Below the pieces are notes generated by a model that saw nothing but the letters and a program-made list of their open reading frames with translations, searched no databases and had not been told where the DNA came from. 64,000 nucleotides of DNA. Origin: Hyphomicrobiales bacterium. GTDB lineage: Bacteria > Pseudomonadota > Alphaproteobacteria > Rhizobiales > Beijerinckiaceae. Below, in pieces: positions 50,528 through 60,263 of this stretch (within the stretch, counting starts at the first letter, position 1; each line of letters begins with the position of its first letter). The stretch lies in contig CAKNFP010000004.1 in the NCBI GenBank assembly GCA_930633525.1, positions 1-64,000 of the forward strand, read 5' to 3'. Both the position numbers and the translations under genes were made by a program.

Positions 50528-50889
50528 GCATCGTTGTCTGTTTTCTCAGCTACACCGAGGCCGGCACGCACTTCTTCGACCATCTGTTCACTGTAAAGGG
50601 TGTGCCGACCGGTCAGCCCGGTCGCACGGGTGCGGAGCTTGTCAGGGTCTTGATCCTGGCCAGCAAGGCCAAGGATCAGGCTATGATCGAGCGGACGGTA
50701 CTTGCGCTATCGGCATTGCGCGATCCGTTGAAACCGCATGTCTACATCGTCAGCAATCCTGCAAAAATCGAGATCTCGAAATGGGCAGGTGATGCACAGC
50801 GGGCCAAGGAAGCCATTCTGCTGTCGGCTCGTGCCGTAGCGGCTGATTTGAAATCGGTTGGCGCCAAGTATGCGACGGAGGCTGCATGA
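50524..50889 (+). CDS. Hypothetical protein of the overlapping operon
   Basis: 121 aa, TTG start overlapping the previous stop. Predicted mixed fold with a helix RTGAELVRVLILASKAKDQA and an SARAVAADLKSVGAKYATEA C-terminus. No family recognised. ATGA overlap with the next gene. Confidence 0.5.
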   Translation: MSIVVCFLSYTEAGTHFFDHLFTVKGVPTGQPGRTGAELVRVLILASKAKDQAMIERTVLALSALRDPLKPHVYIVSNPAKIEISKWAGDAQRAKEAILLSARAVAADLKSVGAKYATEAA

Positions 50890-51425
50890 CCCGTCGTGAG
50901 TTCGTCGCCTTCGTCAGGGCTCAGCGTCGTTACATGAACTCGCTGCTTGCCGACGTGCTCCGGGGCGGGGTCGGGGATGACTCGTCTGAGTATGCTAAGG
51001 GCTCAGCGGATGCGCTCGCACTGATGGTGCGGGTGCTTGTGGAGGACACAGCGCCCTACAATCTCGACCAAGTGCTGATAGCACTGCTGCACCTCTATCC
51101 GGGAGAAGCCCTGTGCGACGAGCTTCGTGATCTGCCGCATTTTGCGGGGCATCAGGATCGCGACCTGGATCGCGACTATCTGCGGGTTGAGCTGAAAGTG
51201 GATGAAGTCTGTGTGGCTCCTCTGATCGCGCCATTCAGGCTGTTCCTGAGGCATGAAGAGGCTCTGCACATCGTGCGTCAGCTTCAAACCCAGATCGATG
51301 CGCATGTGGCTAAGCGCGGACCCTTCTCAGCCACCTCATATCAAATCACGCCGCTGTCCGACGAGGATCATGCGGCTGTCATGGAAACGATCAAGGCAGG
51401 GAAGGCTTCATGGCCGAAAACGTGA
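50886..51425 (+). CDS. Hypothetical helical protein of the overlapping operon
   Basis: 179 aa. Mostly helical: MTRREFVAFVRAQRRYMNSL, LMVRVLVEDTAPYNLDQVLI, LRHEEALHIVRQLQTQIDAH. The YPGEALCDELRDLPHF stretch is distinctive. No family recognised. Both ends overlap neighbouring genes, so it should be co-translated with them. Confidence 0.5.
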   Translation: MTRREFVAFVRAQRRYMNSLLADVLRGGVGDDSSEYAKGSADALALMVRVLVEDTAPYNLDQVLIALLHLYPGEALCDELRDLPHFAGHQDRDLDRDYLRVELKVDEVCVAPLIAPFRLFLRHEEALHIVRQLQTQIDAHVAKRGPFSATSYQITPLSDEDHAAVMETIKAGKASWPKT

Positions 51426-51594
51426 AGATCACAGATGAGCAGGAGGCTGCGCTCGCTGAGGCCCGCCTTTCCTGGAGCAGGAGATTGCGCCTGCTCTGGG
51501 TGACGTTGAAGACAAGTTTGCCTTGCCGACTAGTGCGATCTGGCACCAACTTCAATTCGTTGCGATCTCGCAGCTCTCAAATCTGCGCAGCTGA
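51410..51594 (+). pseudogene. Small gene with an apparent one-base frameshift
   Basis: From ATG 51410 the frame MAENVKITDEQEAALAEAR is followed near 51473 by basic, low-quality sequence. The adjacent frame from there reads LEQEIAPALGDVEDKFALPT then WHQLQFVAISQLSNLRS and ends at 51594. The second version looks like real protein and fits the acidic style of the operon. Either a true mutation or a sequencing error; intact length would be about 61 aa. Confidence 0.45.
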
Positions 51595-51655
51595 GTAAAT
51601 GCTAGACATGGCTGAATTTGATGAGATGCTTTCTCCATAGCGCCTGGAGAAACCA

Positions 51656-52831
51656 TTGAGACAAGTCGAGCATCAGCCATATCATCCCCGTGCTATTCAC
51701 GGCGAGGTGCTCGATTTCGCAGCCCGACTTGAGACCCATCATCCGCATTTTCTGCTGAAGCAGCTTTACGCAACCGATCTGGCCCGGCAGGCGTTCTTCT
51801 GTGTCGCGGCCGAGATCGACTTGGATCAGCCCAGCGGGTTCCTGCAGCAGATCCACCAGCATGCGCCGGCTGTGTTCGCAGAGAGCAGCCATCTCGACCC
51901 ATTGGCACAGATCGCTAGGGCGCTGATCCAGATGAAGCCGCGCAAGCTGTTGGAGGTCATATTTGGGTGCTGTCCGGACGGGCTTACTGGGCTTCTTGCC
52001 CGGGTGGGTCCAACGCCGTTTTACCGAAAGGATCTTTACCGAACCGCTTTCGAGCTTTGCGCGAAGCCCCAGAACCGCCAGCGATTGAAGGCGCTCGGTC
52101 AACTTCAAGGGCTCGTGCGTCCCGAGCAGATCCTGATGGCTTCCGAGCTTGATGATGTCTTGGTGCACCGTGCGGTGCTGGAGCGTGCGAAGCCGCTCGA
52201 GGTGACCGCGCTCAACGCGTTTGCACGAATGCTTCCGGCGCTCTGCAATGCCTCTGACAAGGATGTGCGCGACAGTCTCGATCAATTGCCATCGAATGTT
52301 CGAGGCGTAACGATTGGGCAATGGTGCCAGTCTTGGCTGAAGCAACAGGTCCGGCTGCCAGTGCCGGTTCCGATCCCTGACAACGACCCCGACTTGCAGG
52401 TTCGGATTGGGGCCGACCAAGAAAGTCTTGGGCGTCGATTCCGAAACTGCGCCGGAAGCCTCCTGTCGTTCGCTTTCACTGGGGAACGAGTCTTGGTCGA
52501 GTGGGTGAGGGAGGGCGAGGAGGCGGTCATCGACTTGGCTCTGGTTCGCACCGGCTCCGAATACCGCTGGCAATGCGAAAACCTGTCCAGACCGCGAAAC
52601 CGACGTGTCAGCGCAATGGTTGCCCGTGCGATCCGGGAGCGTTTCGACGAGCTCGGGATTCTTTATCGTTTCAACCCCATGCCGTCCGACGAGCAGCAAG
52701 GGATTGCCGCGCTGTTGGACCATTCCCTAAACGCGACGTTTGTCGATCAGCACGCGCTGGCCAATGCCGATGACGAACATGTGGAGCGGCTTCTCGACGC
52801 GTTGGAAGTGGAGCTGGAGGATACGTTCTGA
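51656..52831 (+). CDS. Hypothetical protein with PcfJ-like region
   Basis: 391 aa from TTG 51656 (GGAG upstream; an in-frame stop lies at 51638). The N-terminal 230 residues are helical and unrecognised. Residues about 255-320 (LGRRFRNCAGSLLSFAFTGE, VLVEWVREGEEAVIDLALVR, CENLSRPRNRRVS) resemble the PcfJ family pattern of a cysteine/glycine block, an acidic beta strand and an NRxVS end. PcfJ genes are common on mobile elements, function unclear. Last gene of the unit starting at 50300. Confidence 0.5.
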   Translation: MRQVEHQPYHPRAIHGEVLDFAARLETHHPHFLLKQLYATDLARQAFFCVAAEIDLDQPSGFLQQIHQHAPAVFAESSHLDPLAQIARALIQMKPRKLLEVIFGCCPDGLTGLLARVGPTPFYRKDLYRTAFELCAKPQNRQRLKALGQLQGLVRPEQILMASELDDVLVHRAVLERAKPLEVTALNAFARMLPALCNASDKDVRDSLDQLPSNVRGVTIGQWCQSWLKQQVRLPVPVPIPDNDPDLQVRIGADQESLGRRFRNCAGSLLSFAFTGERVLVEWVREGEEAVIDLALVRTGSEYRWQCENLSRPRNRRVSAMVARAIRERFDELGILYRFNPMPSDEQQGIAALLDHSLNATFVDQHALANADDEHVERLLDALEVELEDTF

Positions 52832-52912
52832 TAAGCGCTGTTCAGGTACACCCCGAACAGGCACTGGCCTGCCCACTGAAAAGTGGTCCTCCGTGCCTTG
52901 GAGGATGCCGCT

Positions 52913-53590
52913 ATGGCGCAGAAGAAGCATAAGCTGAAGTGATCGTCGCGAAGCTGAGGCAGGTCGACGTGTAGTTGTCGCAGGGCCGGCGGATTGCCGA
53001 CGCGATCCGTATGATCGGGGTGACGGCCTTCACCTATTATCGTTGGCCTAAGGAGTTCGGCGGCCTGAAAAGCGATCAAGTGAAGCGATTGAAGGACCGC
53101 GAGAAGGAGAACGAGCGACGGCGCAAGGCCGTTTCTGACTTGGCGCTTGAGAAGCCGATCCCGGCCGAGGCTGCCCGGGGAAACTTTTGAACCCGCCCGG
53201 CGTCGTCGCTGTGTCGAGCATGTCGTGTTGAAGCTCCGCGTTCGGAGCAATTGGCGTGCCGGTACTGGGGCAGCATCGTTCGACGCAGCGAAAGCAGTCA
53301 ATGGGTCGAGCTGACGAAGCGGCGTTGACGGCAGAAGTTGTCGAGCTCGCCACCCAGTATGGGCGCCTCAGCTATCGGCGGATCACAGCGTTCCTGCATG
53401 CCGCCGGCTGGGCAGTGAACGTCAAGCGCGTCGAGCGGATCTGGGGGCGAGAATGGCTCAAAGCGCCTCGGCGGCAGCCGAAGAAGGGGCGCCTCTGGCT
53501 CAACGACGGTTCCTATGTGCGGCTGCGGCCAGAGCATCCCAACCATGTCTGGTCCTATGACTTTGTCGAGGACCGCACCCGAGCAACGCT
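52913..53590 (+). pseudogene. IS3-family element remnant (orfA and 5' part of orfB)
   Basis: OrfA MAQKKHK... is broken by a frameshift and an in-frame TAG within the first 25 codons, then continues IADAIRMIGVTAFTYYRWPK with FGGLKSDQVKRLKD. OrfB starts VLGQHRSTQRK and gives TAEVVELATQYGRLSYRRIT, GWAVNVKRVERIWGREWLK and RPEHPNHVWSYDFVEDRT before unrelated sequence begins. The catalytic C-terminus is absent. Confidence 0.8.
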
Positions 53591-53721
53591 CTTGAGATTT
53601 ATGGCGGGACGCCCGATCTGCCTCTGGCCCGGCTTTCTGGCAACGCCGGGCGTCGGCAAGAAGTACAGGTCCCGGCTAACACTCCGCTTGAATGCGGCGC
53701 TATCCACGGGCCTTCAAGTTC

Positions 53722-54630
53722 TCACCGCGTGACCGTGGTGCTCTCAATTTCGAGAAAACGCAGCAATCTGCTTTCGGCTTCGGAGAGCTGCCTTCCCCGT
53801 CGCCAGGCCATGCCCAGGTCGAGACTCGGAATGTTCTCCCGCAACGGGCGCAATTCGACCCGGTGACCATCAAGCGACCACGGCCGGTAGACGAGGTTCG
53901 CCAGAATCGTCACCGCGGCGCCTGTCGCCACCATCCCTCGTACAGCCTCCATCGACGTCGTCTTAAGAACGATGTTGGGCGTGAAGCCGTGCTCCCTGAG
54001 GTACCGTTGCGCTGAGATGTCGGCTTCGTCGCTGGTGAACTGCACGAAGTTTTCGGTATAGATGTCGGAAAGAGATATCTCCGAAATGGTGCTCAACCGG
54101 TGCTGGCTCGACATCCAGAGAAGTCGCTGGGACCGCAGCAGGACCCGGTACGAAATCGCGTCGTAGTCGTTGATGTTGGATATGATGATTAGGGCGAGGT
54201 CGACATGACTTGAGATGATCTCGTTCTCGAGTTCGGTGCGCGACATCTCATGAAGTTCGACGTTCACTTCTGGAAAGTGGCGCCGGAACCGTGCCAGGGT
54301 CGGCAGTATGAAATAGCCCAGACCCGTATAGGTGACGCCCAATCGGACGGTGCCGCTGATACGAGCATCGTCCTTCTTGATCGAGAGAATGGCGTCCGCG
54401 ACGCTCATCTGGACGTTCCTGGCCTGGCTCAGGAATTTCAGGCCTTCATGCGTGAGCGTGATCCCGCCGACGCGACGGCGGATCAGGGCGACGCCAAGAT
54501 CGGCCTCGAGTTCCTTGATGGCGGCGGTGATGGCGGGCTGGGAAATCCCGAGCTCGATCGCGGCGGCCGATATCTGCTGGGCATCGGCTGCGGCGATGAA
54601 GTATCGGATCTGCTTCAGTGATATCGACAT
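53722..54630 (-). CDS. LysR-family transcriptional regulator
   Basis: 302 aa. N-terminal winged HTH (LKQIRYFIAAADAQQISAAA, LGISQPAITAAIKELEADLG, then RVGGITLTHEGLKFL) and the LysR effector-binding domain (TVRLGVTYTGLGYFILPTL onward). Divergently transcribed from the FAD oxidoreductase gene with an AT-rich intergenic region, the usual arrangement for a regulator of the adjacent catabolic operon. Inducer unknown; presumably the transported substrate. Confidence 0.93.
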   Translation of the reverse strand: MSISLKQIRYFIAAADAQQISAAAIELGISQPAITAAIKELEADLGVALIRRRVGGITLTHEGLKFLSQARNVQMSVADAILSIKKDDARISGTVRLGVTYTGLGYFILPTLARFRRHFPEVNVELHEMSRTELENEIISSHVDLALIIISNINDYDAISYRVLLRSQRLLWMSSQHRLSTISEISLSDIYTENFVQFTSDEADISAQRYLREHGFTPNIVLKTTSMEAVRGMVATGAAVTILANLVYRPWSLDGHRVELRPLRENIPSLDLGMAWRRGRQLSEAESRLLRFLEIESTTVTR

Positions 54631-54646
54631 AGAAATTTCAAATATC

Positions 54647-54670
54647 TACAATTCGAAATTCATATTTGTA
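54647..54670. promoter_or_regulatory. LysR-type binding region between divergent genes
   Basis: TACAA (54647-54651) and TTGTA (54666-54670) flank an inner dyad AATT-CGA-AATT (54650-54660). This sits in the 139-bp AT-rich intergenic region between the LysR gene and its divergent target and fits LysR recognition of interrupted dyads. Confidence 0.45.
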
Positions 54671-54769
54671 ATATATGAGTTAGCTGTCAAGTTTCCCCGG
54701 TCTGCATCTGCAGGCGCAACGAAGAATGAGTGCTCGGCCGTCGGCCGCGCGGGGAGGTCGGGAACTTCG

Positions 54770-56230
54770 ATGGCCGGTGACAAGTCGATCAATACGGTTT
54801 CGCTGGGAATGGGGCTCGAGATCTTCGGGGAAGACGAAGGTCGCGAACGACGCGCCCGCCCGGCTTTGACCTACCGCGAAGCCGCACGGGAAATTCCGGT
54901 GTTCTCGGAGACCGACGTGCTCGTGGTGGGCGGCGGTCCGGCAGGAACGTCCGCGGCGGTGGCGGCAGCACGGCTCGGCGCCGATGTGACGCTTGTCGAG
55001 CGCTACAACCACCTCGGCGGACTGTCGACCGGCGGCCTCGTGCTCTGGATCGACCGCATGACCGACTGGAATGGCACACAGGTGATCGCGGGCTTCGCTC
55101 GCGAACTTTTCGACCGTCTTCCGAAGGATGCCGTGATGGGCCCGCCGCGCGCGGAATGGGGCTCGCGCGATGCCGCGACTGCCGACTACTGGTCATACCG
55201 GTCGGCCGCGTTCCAGAACATCGTCACTTGGTCGCCGACCATAGATCCGGAAGCGTTGAAGACGCTGTCGATGCGCCTGATGGTCGAGAACAAAATCCGG
55301 CTTGTTCTCCACGCCTGGGCGGTCCAGCCGATCGTCGAGGACGGCGTCGTCCGCGGCGCAATCTTCGAGAGCAAGGAAGGTCGTCACGCCATTCTGGCCA
55401 AGGTCGTGATCGACACCACCGGTGATGCGGACCTGCTGGCGCGGGCCGGTGTCGGCGCGGATTCCGATATCGATACCACGGACATTCATCACTGCATCAA
55501 CACCGCCTTCATGCTGGGCGGCGTCGACATGGAGCGCTGGACGGAGTTCCGACGGACGAATAAGGCAGGCTTCTCCGATTTCATGAAGCGCGGCCGTGAG
55601 AAACTCAAATATTTCGAGAAGCCATTCTTCTCCTGGCGGCCGGACATCGGCCTGTTCATGGGGCCGCGCCTGTCAGGCTACAGCGCGGTGAACGTCGAGG
55701 ATCTCACTGAAGTCGAGATCAAGTCGCGCCAGCTGGCTGTCGCTCATCTGGAGAGCTATCGCGCCGAGGCTCCGGGCTTTGAGAACGCCTACCTCCTCCT
55801 CGGCGCGCCGCAGGTCGGCGTGCGCCACAGCCGGCGCTTCGCCGCCGACCGCATGGTGACGCGGGCGCAATGGGACGAGGCCAAGGTCTGGGACGACGAG
55901 ATCGGCGTCTCGACCTCTTTGGCCCCGAAATGGGCCAATGTCTCGGTACCTTATGGCTCGCTCCTGCCAACGGGCCTCGATGGCGCGTTGGGGGCTGGAC
56001 GGCATGTCGCCTGCGATGCGAGCTCGCACACCTTCCTGCGCGAAATTCCGCAATGCTGGATGACGGGGCAGGCGGCAGGCGTCGCCGGCGCGCTAGCGGC
56101 CAACGCGGGCGTCGCTCCGCGCGAGCTTGATGTACGCCTGCTGCAGCGCGAACTGCTCAAGCAGGGCGCGTATCTCTCGGGCTCGGTCGTCGAGGCGGCT
56201 AACAACAAGGCGGAGACCGCCGCCGCGTAG
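54770..56230 (+). CDS. FAD-dependent oxidoreductase
   Basis: 486 aa from ATG 54770 (GGGGAGG 12 bases upstream). The dinucleotide-binding motif DVLVVGGGPAGTSAAVAAAR with LGADVTLVER at the end of strand 2 lies near residues 48-80, and the protein continues with GGLSTGGLVLWIDRMTDWNG and the C-terminal FAD-contacting stretch REIPQCWMTGQAAGVAGALA. It belongs to the FAD-dependent oxidoreductase (PF12831-like) group. Located before an ABC importer and an alcohol dehydrogenase, it is likely the first catabolic step on an imported compound. Substrate unknown. Confidence 0.85.
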   Translation: MAGDKSINTVSLGMGLEIFGEDEGRERRARPALTYREAAREIPVFSETDVLVVGGGPAGTSAAVAAARLGADVTLVERYNHLGGLSTGGLVLWIDRMTDWNGTQVIAGFARELFDRLPKDAVMGPPRAEWGSRDAATADYWSYRSAAFQNIVTWSPTIDPEALKTLSMRLMVENKIRLVLHAWAVQPIVEDGVVRGAIFESKEGRHAILAKVVIDTTGDADLLARAGVGADSDIDTTDIHHCINTAFMLGGVDMERWTEFRRTNKAGFSDFMKRGREKLKYFEKPFFSWRPDIGLFMGPRLSGYSAVNVEDLTEVEIKSRQLAVAHLESYRAEAPGFENAYLLLGAPQVGVRHSRRFAADRMVTRAQWDEAKVWDDEIGVSTSLAPKWANVSVPYGSLLPTGLDGALGAGRHVACDASSHTFLREIPQCWMTGQAAGVAGALAANAGVAPRELDVRLLQRELLKQGAYLSGSVVEAANNKAETAAA

Positions 56231-56311
56231 AACGGCTTCCGGTGGCGCAGGGGCGGTCAACGCTCGGCGCCACCAAAAATAAAAAACAAAACAACACCCC
56301 TGGAGGATCCT

Positions 56312-57469
56312 ATGAAATTCTGGACGTCGTCGACGGCTGTACTACTCGCTGGCCTGCTGGCTTCAGCGCCCGTGGCTTCCGCTCACGCGCAAGAGAAGAA
56401 TCCACTCAGGATCGGCTTGCTCCTGAGCCTGAGTGGCCCTGCTGCGGCCTTCGGCATCCCGGAGCGCGACGCCGTCCAGGTTCTCGTTGAGGACATCAAC
56501 AAGAATGGCGGCGTCAACGGCCGCAAGATCGATCTGGCGGTCTATGATGACACCACCAATCCCACGGAGGCGGCACGCGGCGCGACGAAGTTGATCCGCC
56601 AGGATAAGGTGGTCGCGATCATCGGCGCGAGCACTGGCAGCGGCTCGCTGGCGGCCAGCCCGATCGCGGCCCGCGAAAAGGTGCCGATCCTCATGCCGAA
56701 CGCGACCATCTCGGTGACGGCGCGCGAAAACGCCCAGTTTCCCTACGCCTTCCGCTCCATGTCCAACGATCTGGTAACGACCAAGAAGCAGTTCGATTCG
56801 GCGATCGCGCAGGGCGCAAAGAAGGTCGCCATCTTCCATCAGGAGGATGCATACGGAAAAGACTCCTACGACTACGTGCAGAAGCTGGCCGAAGCCGCGA
56901 AGGTCGAGGTAGTTGGTGTCGCATCGGCACCTCTGAAATCGATCGAGATCGCCGCGCAGGCCACCAAGTTGCGCAACGCCAACCCCGATGTCGTGTTGAT
57001 GCACGTCACGGCACCAGCCCTTGGCGCCGCATTCGTCCGCGCCAGCCAGCAGGTCGGCCTCAGTGCTCCGATCTGGGGTGGAATGGGGCTGGGCCAGAAG
57101 GCCTTCGTCGACGGTACCGGCGCTGCCGGAAACGGCGTCAGGCTGGTGGTCGTCGGTAACTGGGACGATCCGTCTCCGCGTCAGGCCAAGCTCGGCGAAA
57201 TGCTCCGCGCGGCCGGAAAGTCGCCTGTGGGCTTTGCCGAACTGCTGACCTCGAATGGACTCATCGCTATCGTGGAAGCCGCGAAGCTGGTCGAGGGCGA
57301 GATCACCGGCCCGAAGCTGCGGGACCGGCTCGAGACGCTGTGCAAGGTCACCACGTATTCGGAAGGCGAGCTCTGCTATTCCAATGAAGACCATGACGGC
57401 TGGAGCTCAAACGCTCTGACAGTCGTCGAAATCCGCGACGGCGCCTTCAAGCGCCTCGAAGGTTACTGA
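56312..57469 (+). CDS. Liv-type ABC transporter substrate-binding protein 2
   Basis: 385 aa. A signal peptide (about residues 1-26, AHA) is followed by LRIGLLLSLSGPAAAFGIPE, DTTNPTEAARGATKLIRQDK and IIGASTGSGSLAASPIAARE, the type-I periplasmic-binding fold of the LivJ group. GGAGG lies just upstream. It belongs to the second importer of the window and is only distantly similar to the one at 41824. The substrate probably matches the FAD oxidoreductase beside it. Confidence 0.9.
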   Translation: MKFWTSSTAVLLAGLLASAPVASAHAQEKNPLRIGLLLSLSGPAAAFGIPERDAVQVLVEDINKNGGVNGRKIDLAVYDDTTNPTEAARGATKLIRQDKVVAIIGASTGSGSLAASPIAAREKVPILMPNATISVTARENAQFPYAFRSMSNDLVTTKKQFDSAIAQGAKKVAIFHQEDAYGKDSYDYVQKLAEAAKVEVVGVASAPLKSIEIAAQATKLRNANPDVVLMHVTAPALGAAFVRASQQVGLSAPIWGGMGLGQKAFVDGTGAAGNGVRLVVVGNWDDPSPRQAKLGEMLRAAGKSPVGFAELLTSNGLIAIVEAAKLVEGEITGPKLRDRLETLCKVTTYSEGELCYSNEDHDGWSSNALTVVEIRDGAFKRLEGY

Positions 57470-57642
57470 GCCTGCCTGCTGTCGTCCCTCACGCCTGGAC
57501 GCCTTGCCCGGCGCTTTCCAGGTCTGCCGGACACGCAGGCCCATCGAGACGGAAATGCGCCGAAGGGCGCGCCATGGGAACTCCCTCCGCCCCCCGGCAG
57601 AAGATTGCCATAGCGCCCGTTCGCTTAAGGTGAAAACAACTG

Positions 57643-58509
57643 ATGCATGAGTTGCTCGAACTGACGATGCGAGGCGTCCTGCTCGGCGTTACCTATGGGC
57701 TGCTCGCGTTTCCGATCAGCCTGCTGTTCATCGCGACCGACACAGTCGACCTCGCTGTCGGAGGCTATGCGGTTCTCGCCGGCGCGATCGCGATGTTCGG
57801 CGGCGAAGCTTACGGGCCCGCAGTGGGCATTGCGCTCGGCCTGCTGGCGGCTATCGCCGCCTCCAGCATCGTGGGTTGCATCTCGCTGGCGCTGAGCCGC
57901 CGCCCGAAGAACGATCCGCTGGCGCTCGTATTGGCCAGTTTCGGCTTCGCGCTGTTCATCGATTCGTTTGTCTTGACCTCTTTTGGCAAGGACCCCTTCA
58001 TCCGGCAGCCGTTCGCCGAATTCTGGACGATCTTCGGCATGCGCATAAGTCCTCAGGCCGGAATCAACGTTGCGATCGGCTTGGTCCTGGTCCTGCTGCT
58101 CTACATCCTGCTTTACCGGACGGCCTGGGGAAGGGACATGCGCGCCAGCGCGACCAACGAGGTCGCGGCCAAGCTTGCCGGCATACCTGTGCGCAGGCTC
58201 CAGTTCGGCACCTTCATGTTGGCCGGAGCGCTGGCCGGGCTGGCAGGGATTCTCGTGCTTTATACGGCAGGGATGGACTTTGCCTCCGGCATGCACCTGA
58301 CGCTGGCGGGTTTCGGTGCGGCGATCGTCTTCGGTCTCAACGGGCCGCTCAGAGGACTGCTCGGTGGCCTGGCCATCGGTATCGTCGAAACCATCAGCGC
58401 GGGATACGCCTCCGGCGCTATCGCCACCCTAGTGCCACTCGCGTTCATCTTCGGCGTTCTGACCTTCAGCGCGAGCGGGCGCCAGGTAGCGACGGGGAGC
58501 CGAGCATGA
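57643..58509 (+). CDS. Liv-type ABC transporter permease 2 (LivH family)
   Basis: 288 aa, polytopic, with FPISLLFIATDTVDLAVGGY near residue 25 in place of the LivH LANLAHG motif, and a coupling loop RDMRASATNEVAAKLAGIPV. 173 bp separate it from the binding-protein gene with no ORF in between. ATGA overlap with the next gene. Confidence 0.88.
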   Translation: MHELLELTMRGVLLGVTYGLLAFPISLLFIATDTVDLAVGGYAVLAGAIAMFGGEAYGPAVGIALGLLAAIAASSIVGCISLALSRRPKNDPLALVLASFGFALFIDSFVLTSFGKDPFIRQPFAEFWTIFGMRISPQAGINVAIGLVLVLLLYILLYRTAWGRDMRASATNEVAAKLAGIPVRRLQFGTFMLAGALAGLAGILVLYTAGMDFASGMHLTLAGFGAAIVFGLNGPLRGLLGGLAIGIVETISAGYASGAIATLVPLAFIFGVLTFSASGRQVATGSRA

Positions 58510-59504
58510 CCTTGCTTCAGCGACAGCGCCCGACGCTTCTTCTCGTCACGAGCGTTCTTCTCGTCACGCTTACGATCCACAATCGCGTCGTCTGGCTCGA
58601 TACCTCGGTGGTAATCGCGATCTACTCGCTACTCGCACTCTCCGTCGGCATCAGCTACGGCTATGGCGGTATTCTCTCGGTCGCCCAGGCCGCCTTCGCC
58701 TCGATTGGCGCCTATGCGACAGCCATCGTGACCGTGCGCTACGGTTTGCCGTCGCTGTTGGGGCTGGGGCTCGCGCTGATTCTCCCTGCCATGGTCGCGT
58801 ACCCGCTGGCGCGGCTGATGTCGCGGATGAGCCCGCTGGCCCTGGCTATCGCCACGCTGGTCTTCGGACAGGCGGTCGATATCGGCCTGCGCGAAGGTGG
58901 CGACTTCACGGGCGGATATATCGGCTTGTCCGGCGTTCCGCCCGTGCCCTTCGCCGAGAGCCCTCTCGCCTTCCATGCTCTGTCCTGGTTCGCCGTCGTG
59001 GTCGTATCGGTGCTTCTCTGTAATCTCACGGATTCAGGCTTCGGCCGTGCCGTCAGCACAGTGCGCGCCGACACGTTCCGGGCAGTCGCCGACGGTGTCG
59101 ACGTTGCGCGCGTGCGCAGCACCGTGTTGGCGTTGTCGGCCTCTGTCGCCGGGCTGGGAGGATGGCTCTACGCGCACCACATCAGCTATATCGGCCCGGA
59201 CTCGCTCGGGCCGTCGGTGTCGCTCTCGGTCATGCTGATGGCCGTCGTGGGCGGTGCCCGGTCGGTTCTCGGTCCGATCCTCGGCGCTGCACTCCTGACG
59301 CTCATCTTCAAATTCGTGCCGAGCCAGGAGGTTCAGGGCATGTTCTACGGCGGCGCGCTGATTGCCGTCCTCGTCCTCTCGCCAGGCGGCATGCTCGATC
59401 TCAATCGGACGCTGCGCGCGAACCTGCCGCGGCTTCTCTCGCGCCGCAACGCTGTCGCCGCAGCGCCCGCTGCCGAGTGTATGGCGGAAAGGAGCGCGCT
59501 ATGA
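58506..59504 (+). CDS. Liv-type ABC transporter permease 2 (LivM family)
   Basis: 332 aa from ATG 58506, overlapping the previous stop; a longer frame upstream is a shadow. Membrane helices plus the LivM motif ALSVGISYGYGGILSVAQAA and coupling loop FGRAVSTVRADTFRAVADGV. It overlaps the LivG start (ATGA). Confidence 0.9.
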   Translation: MTLLQRQRPTLLLVTSVLLVTLTIHNRVVWLDTSVVIAIYSLLALSVGISYGYGGILSVAQAAFASIGAYATAIVTVRYGLPSLLGLGLALILPAMVAYPLARLMSRMSPLALAIATLVFGQAVDIGLREGGDFTGGYIGLSGVPPVPFAESPLAFHALSWFAVVVVSVLLCNLTDSGFGRAVSTVRADTFRAVADGVDVARVRSTVLALSASVAGLGGWLYAHHISYIGPDSLGPSVSLSVMLMAVVGGARSVLGPILGAALLTLIFKFVPSQEVQGMFYGGALIAVLVLSPGGMLDLNRTLRANLPRLLSRRNAVAAAPAAECMAERSAL

Positions 59505-60262
59505 GCCTCGACGTCGACAATGTCGCCGTGCGCTTCGGCGGCGTCACGGCTCTGCAGGAGGCGACGCTGAGCCTCTCTCGCGGAGAGATCCTGGCGGTGA
59601 TCGGACCGAACGGATCAGGCAAGAGCACTCTATTCAACGCGATAACCGGCTTCGTCGAACTCGCCGAAGGCGATGTGAGCGTCGACGGCAAAAGCCTCAA
59701 AGGCATCGATGCGCACAAGCGCATCGCCGGGGGCATCTCCCGGACGTTCCAGACGCCGCGGATCGACCCGAGCGCGACAGTCGAGGATGCGACGCTCGCT
59801 GGCTTCCATCCACGTGCCGTGACGGGTGTCTGGAGCGCGCTGTTCCGCCCTCCTTTCATGCGGCGGAGCGAGCGCGAACTGCGCCAGCGTTGCCGGCAGT
59901 TGCTGGCCGACCTCAACCTGTCCTCGGTCGCCGAGCAGGCACTCAACGCGCTTCCGATGGGCCTGGTTCGCATGGTCGACATTGCGAGGGCCATGGCGGC
60001 CGAGCCCAATTTTCTGCTCCTGGACGAACCCGCTGCCGGCCTCTCGCGCGCCGAGCAAAAAATCTTCGTGGACCAAGTTCGTCGTCTGGCGCAGCAGGGC
60101 GTAGGCATCCTCCTGGTCGAGCACAATTTCCGTCTCGTGAAGACGTTGGCCGACCGTGTCGTCGTGCTGGATCGCGGCAAGGTCCTGCTGCGTGGGACCG
60201 CCGACGAAGTTAGTTCCCGTCCGGAATTCGTCCAAGCCTATCTCGGCACAAGAGCGTCTTAG
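59501..60262 (+). CDS. Liv-type ABC transporter ATPase 2 (LivG family)
   Basis: 253 aa from ATG 59501 with GGAAAGGAG upstream. Walker A GPNGSGKSTLFNAITG near residue 38; Walker B FLLLDEPAAGLSRAEQ; H-loop LLVEHNFRLVKTLADRVVVL. The signature region is LPMGLVRMVDIARAMAAEPN, without the standard SGGQ, again a LivG-type deviation. Couples ATP hydrolysis to import. Confidence 0.9.
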   Translation: MSLDVDNVAVRFGGVTALQEATLSLSRGEILAVIGPNGSGKSTLFNAITGFVELAEGDVSVDGKSLKGIDAHKRIAGGISRTFQTPRIDPSATVEDATLAGFHPRAVTGVWSALFRPPFMRRSERELRQRCRQLLADLNLSSVAEQALNALPMGLVRMVDIARAMAAEPNFLLLDEPAAGLSRAEQKIFVDQVRRLAQQGVGILLVEHNFRLVKTLADRVVVLDRGKVLLRGTADEVSSRPEFVQAYLGTRAS

Positions 60263-60263
60263 A

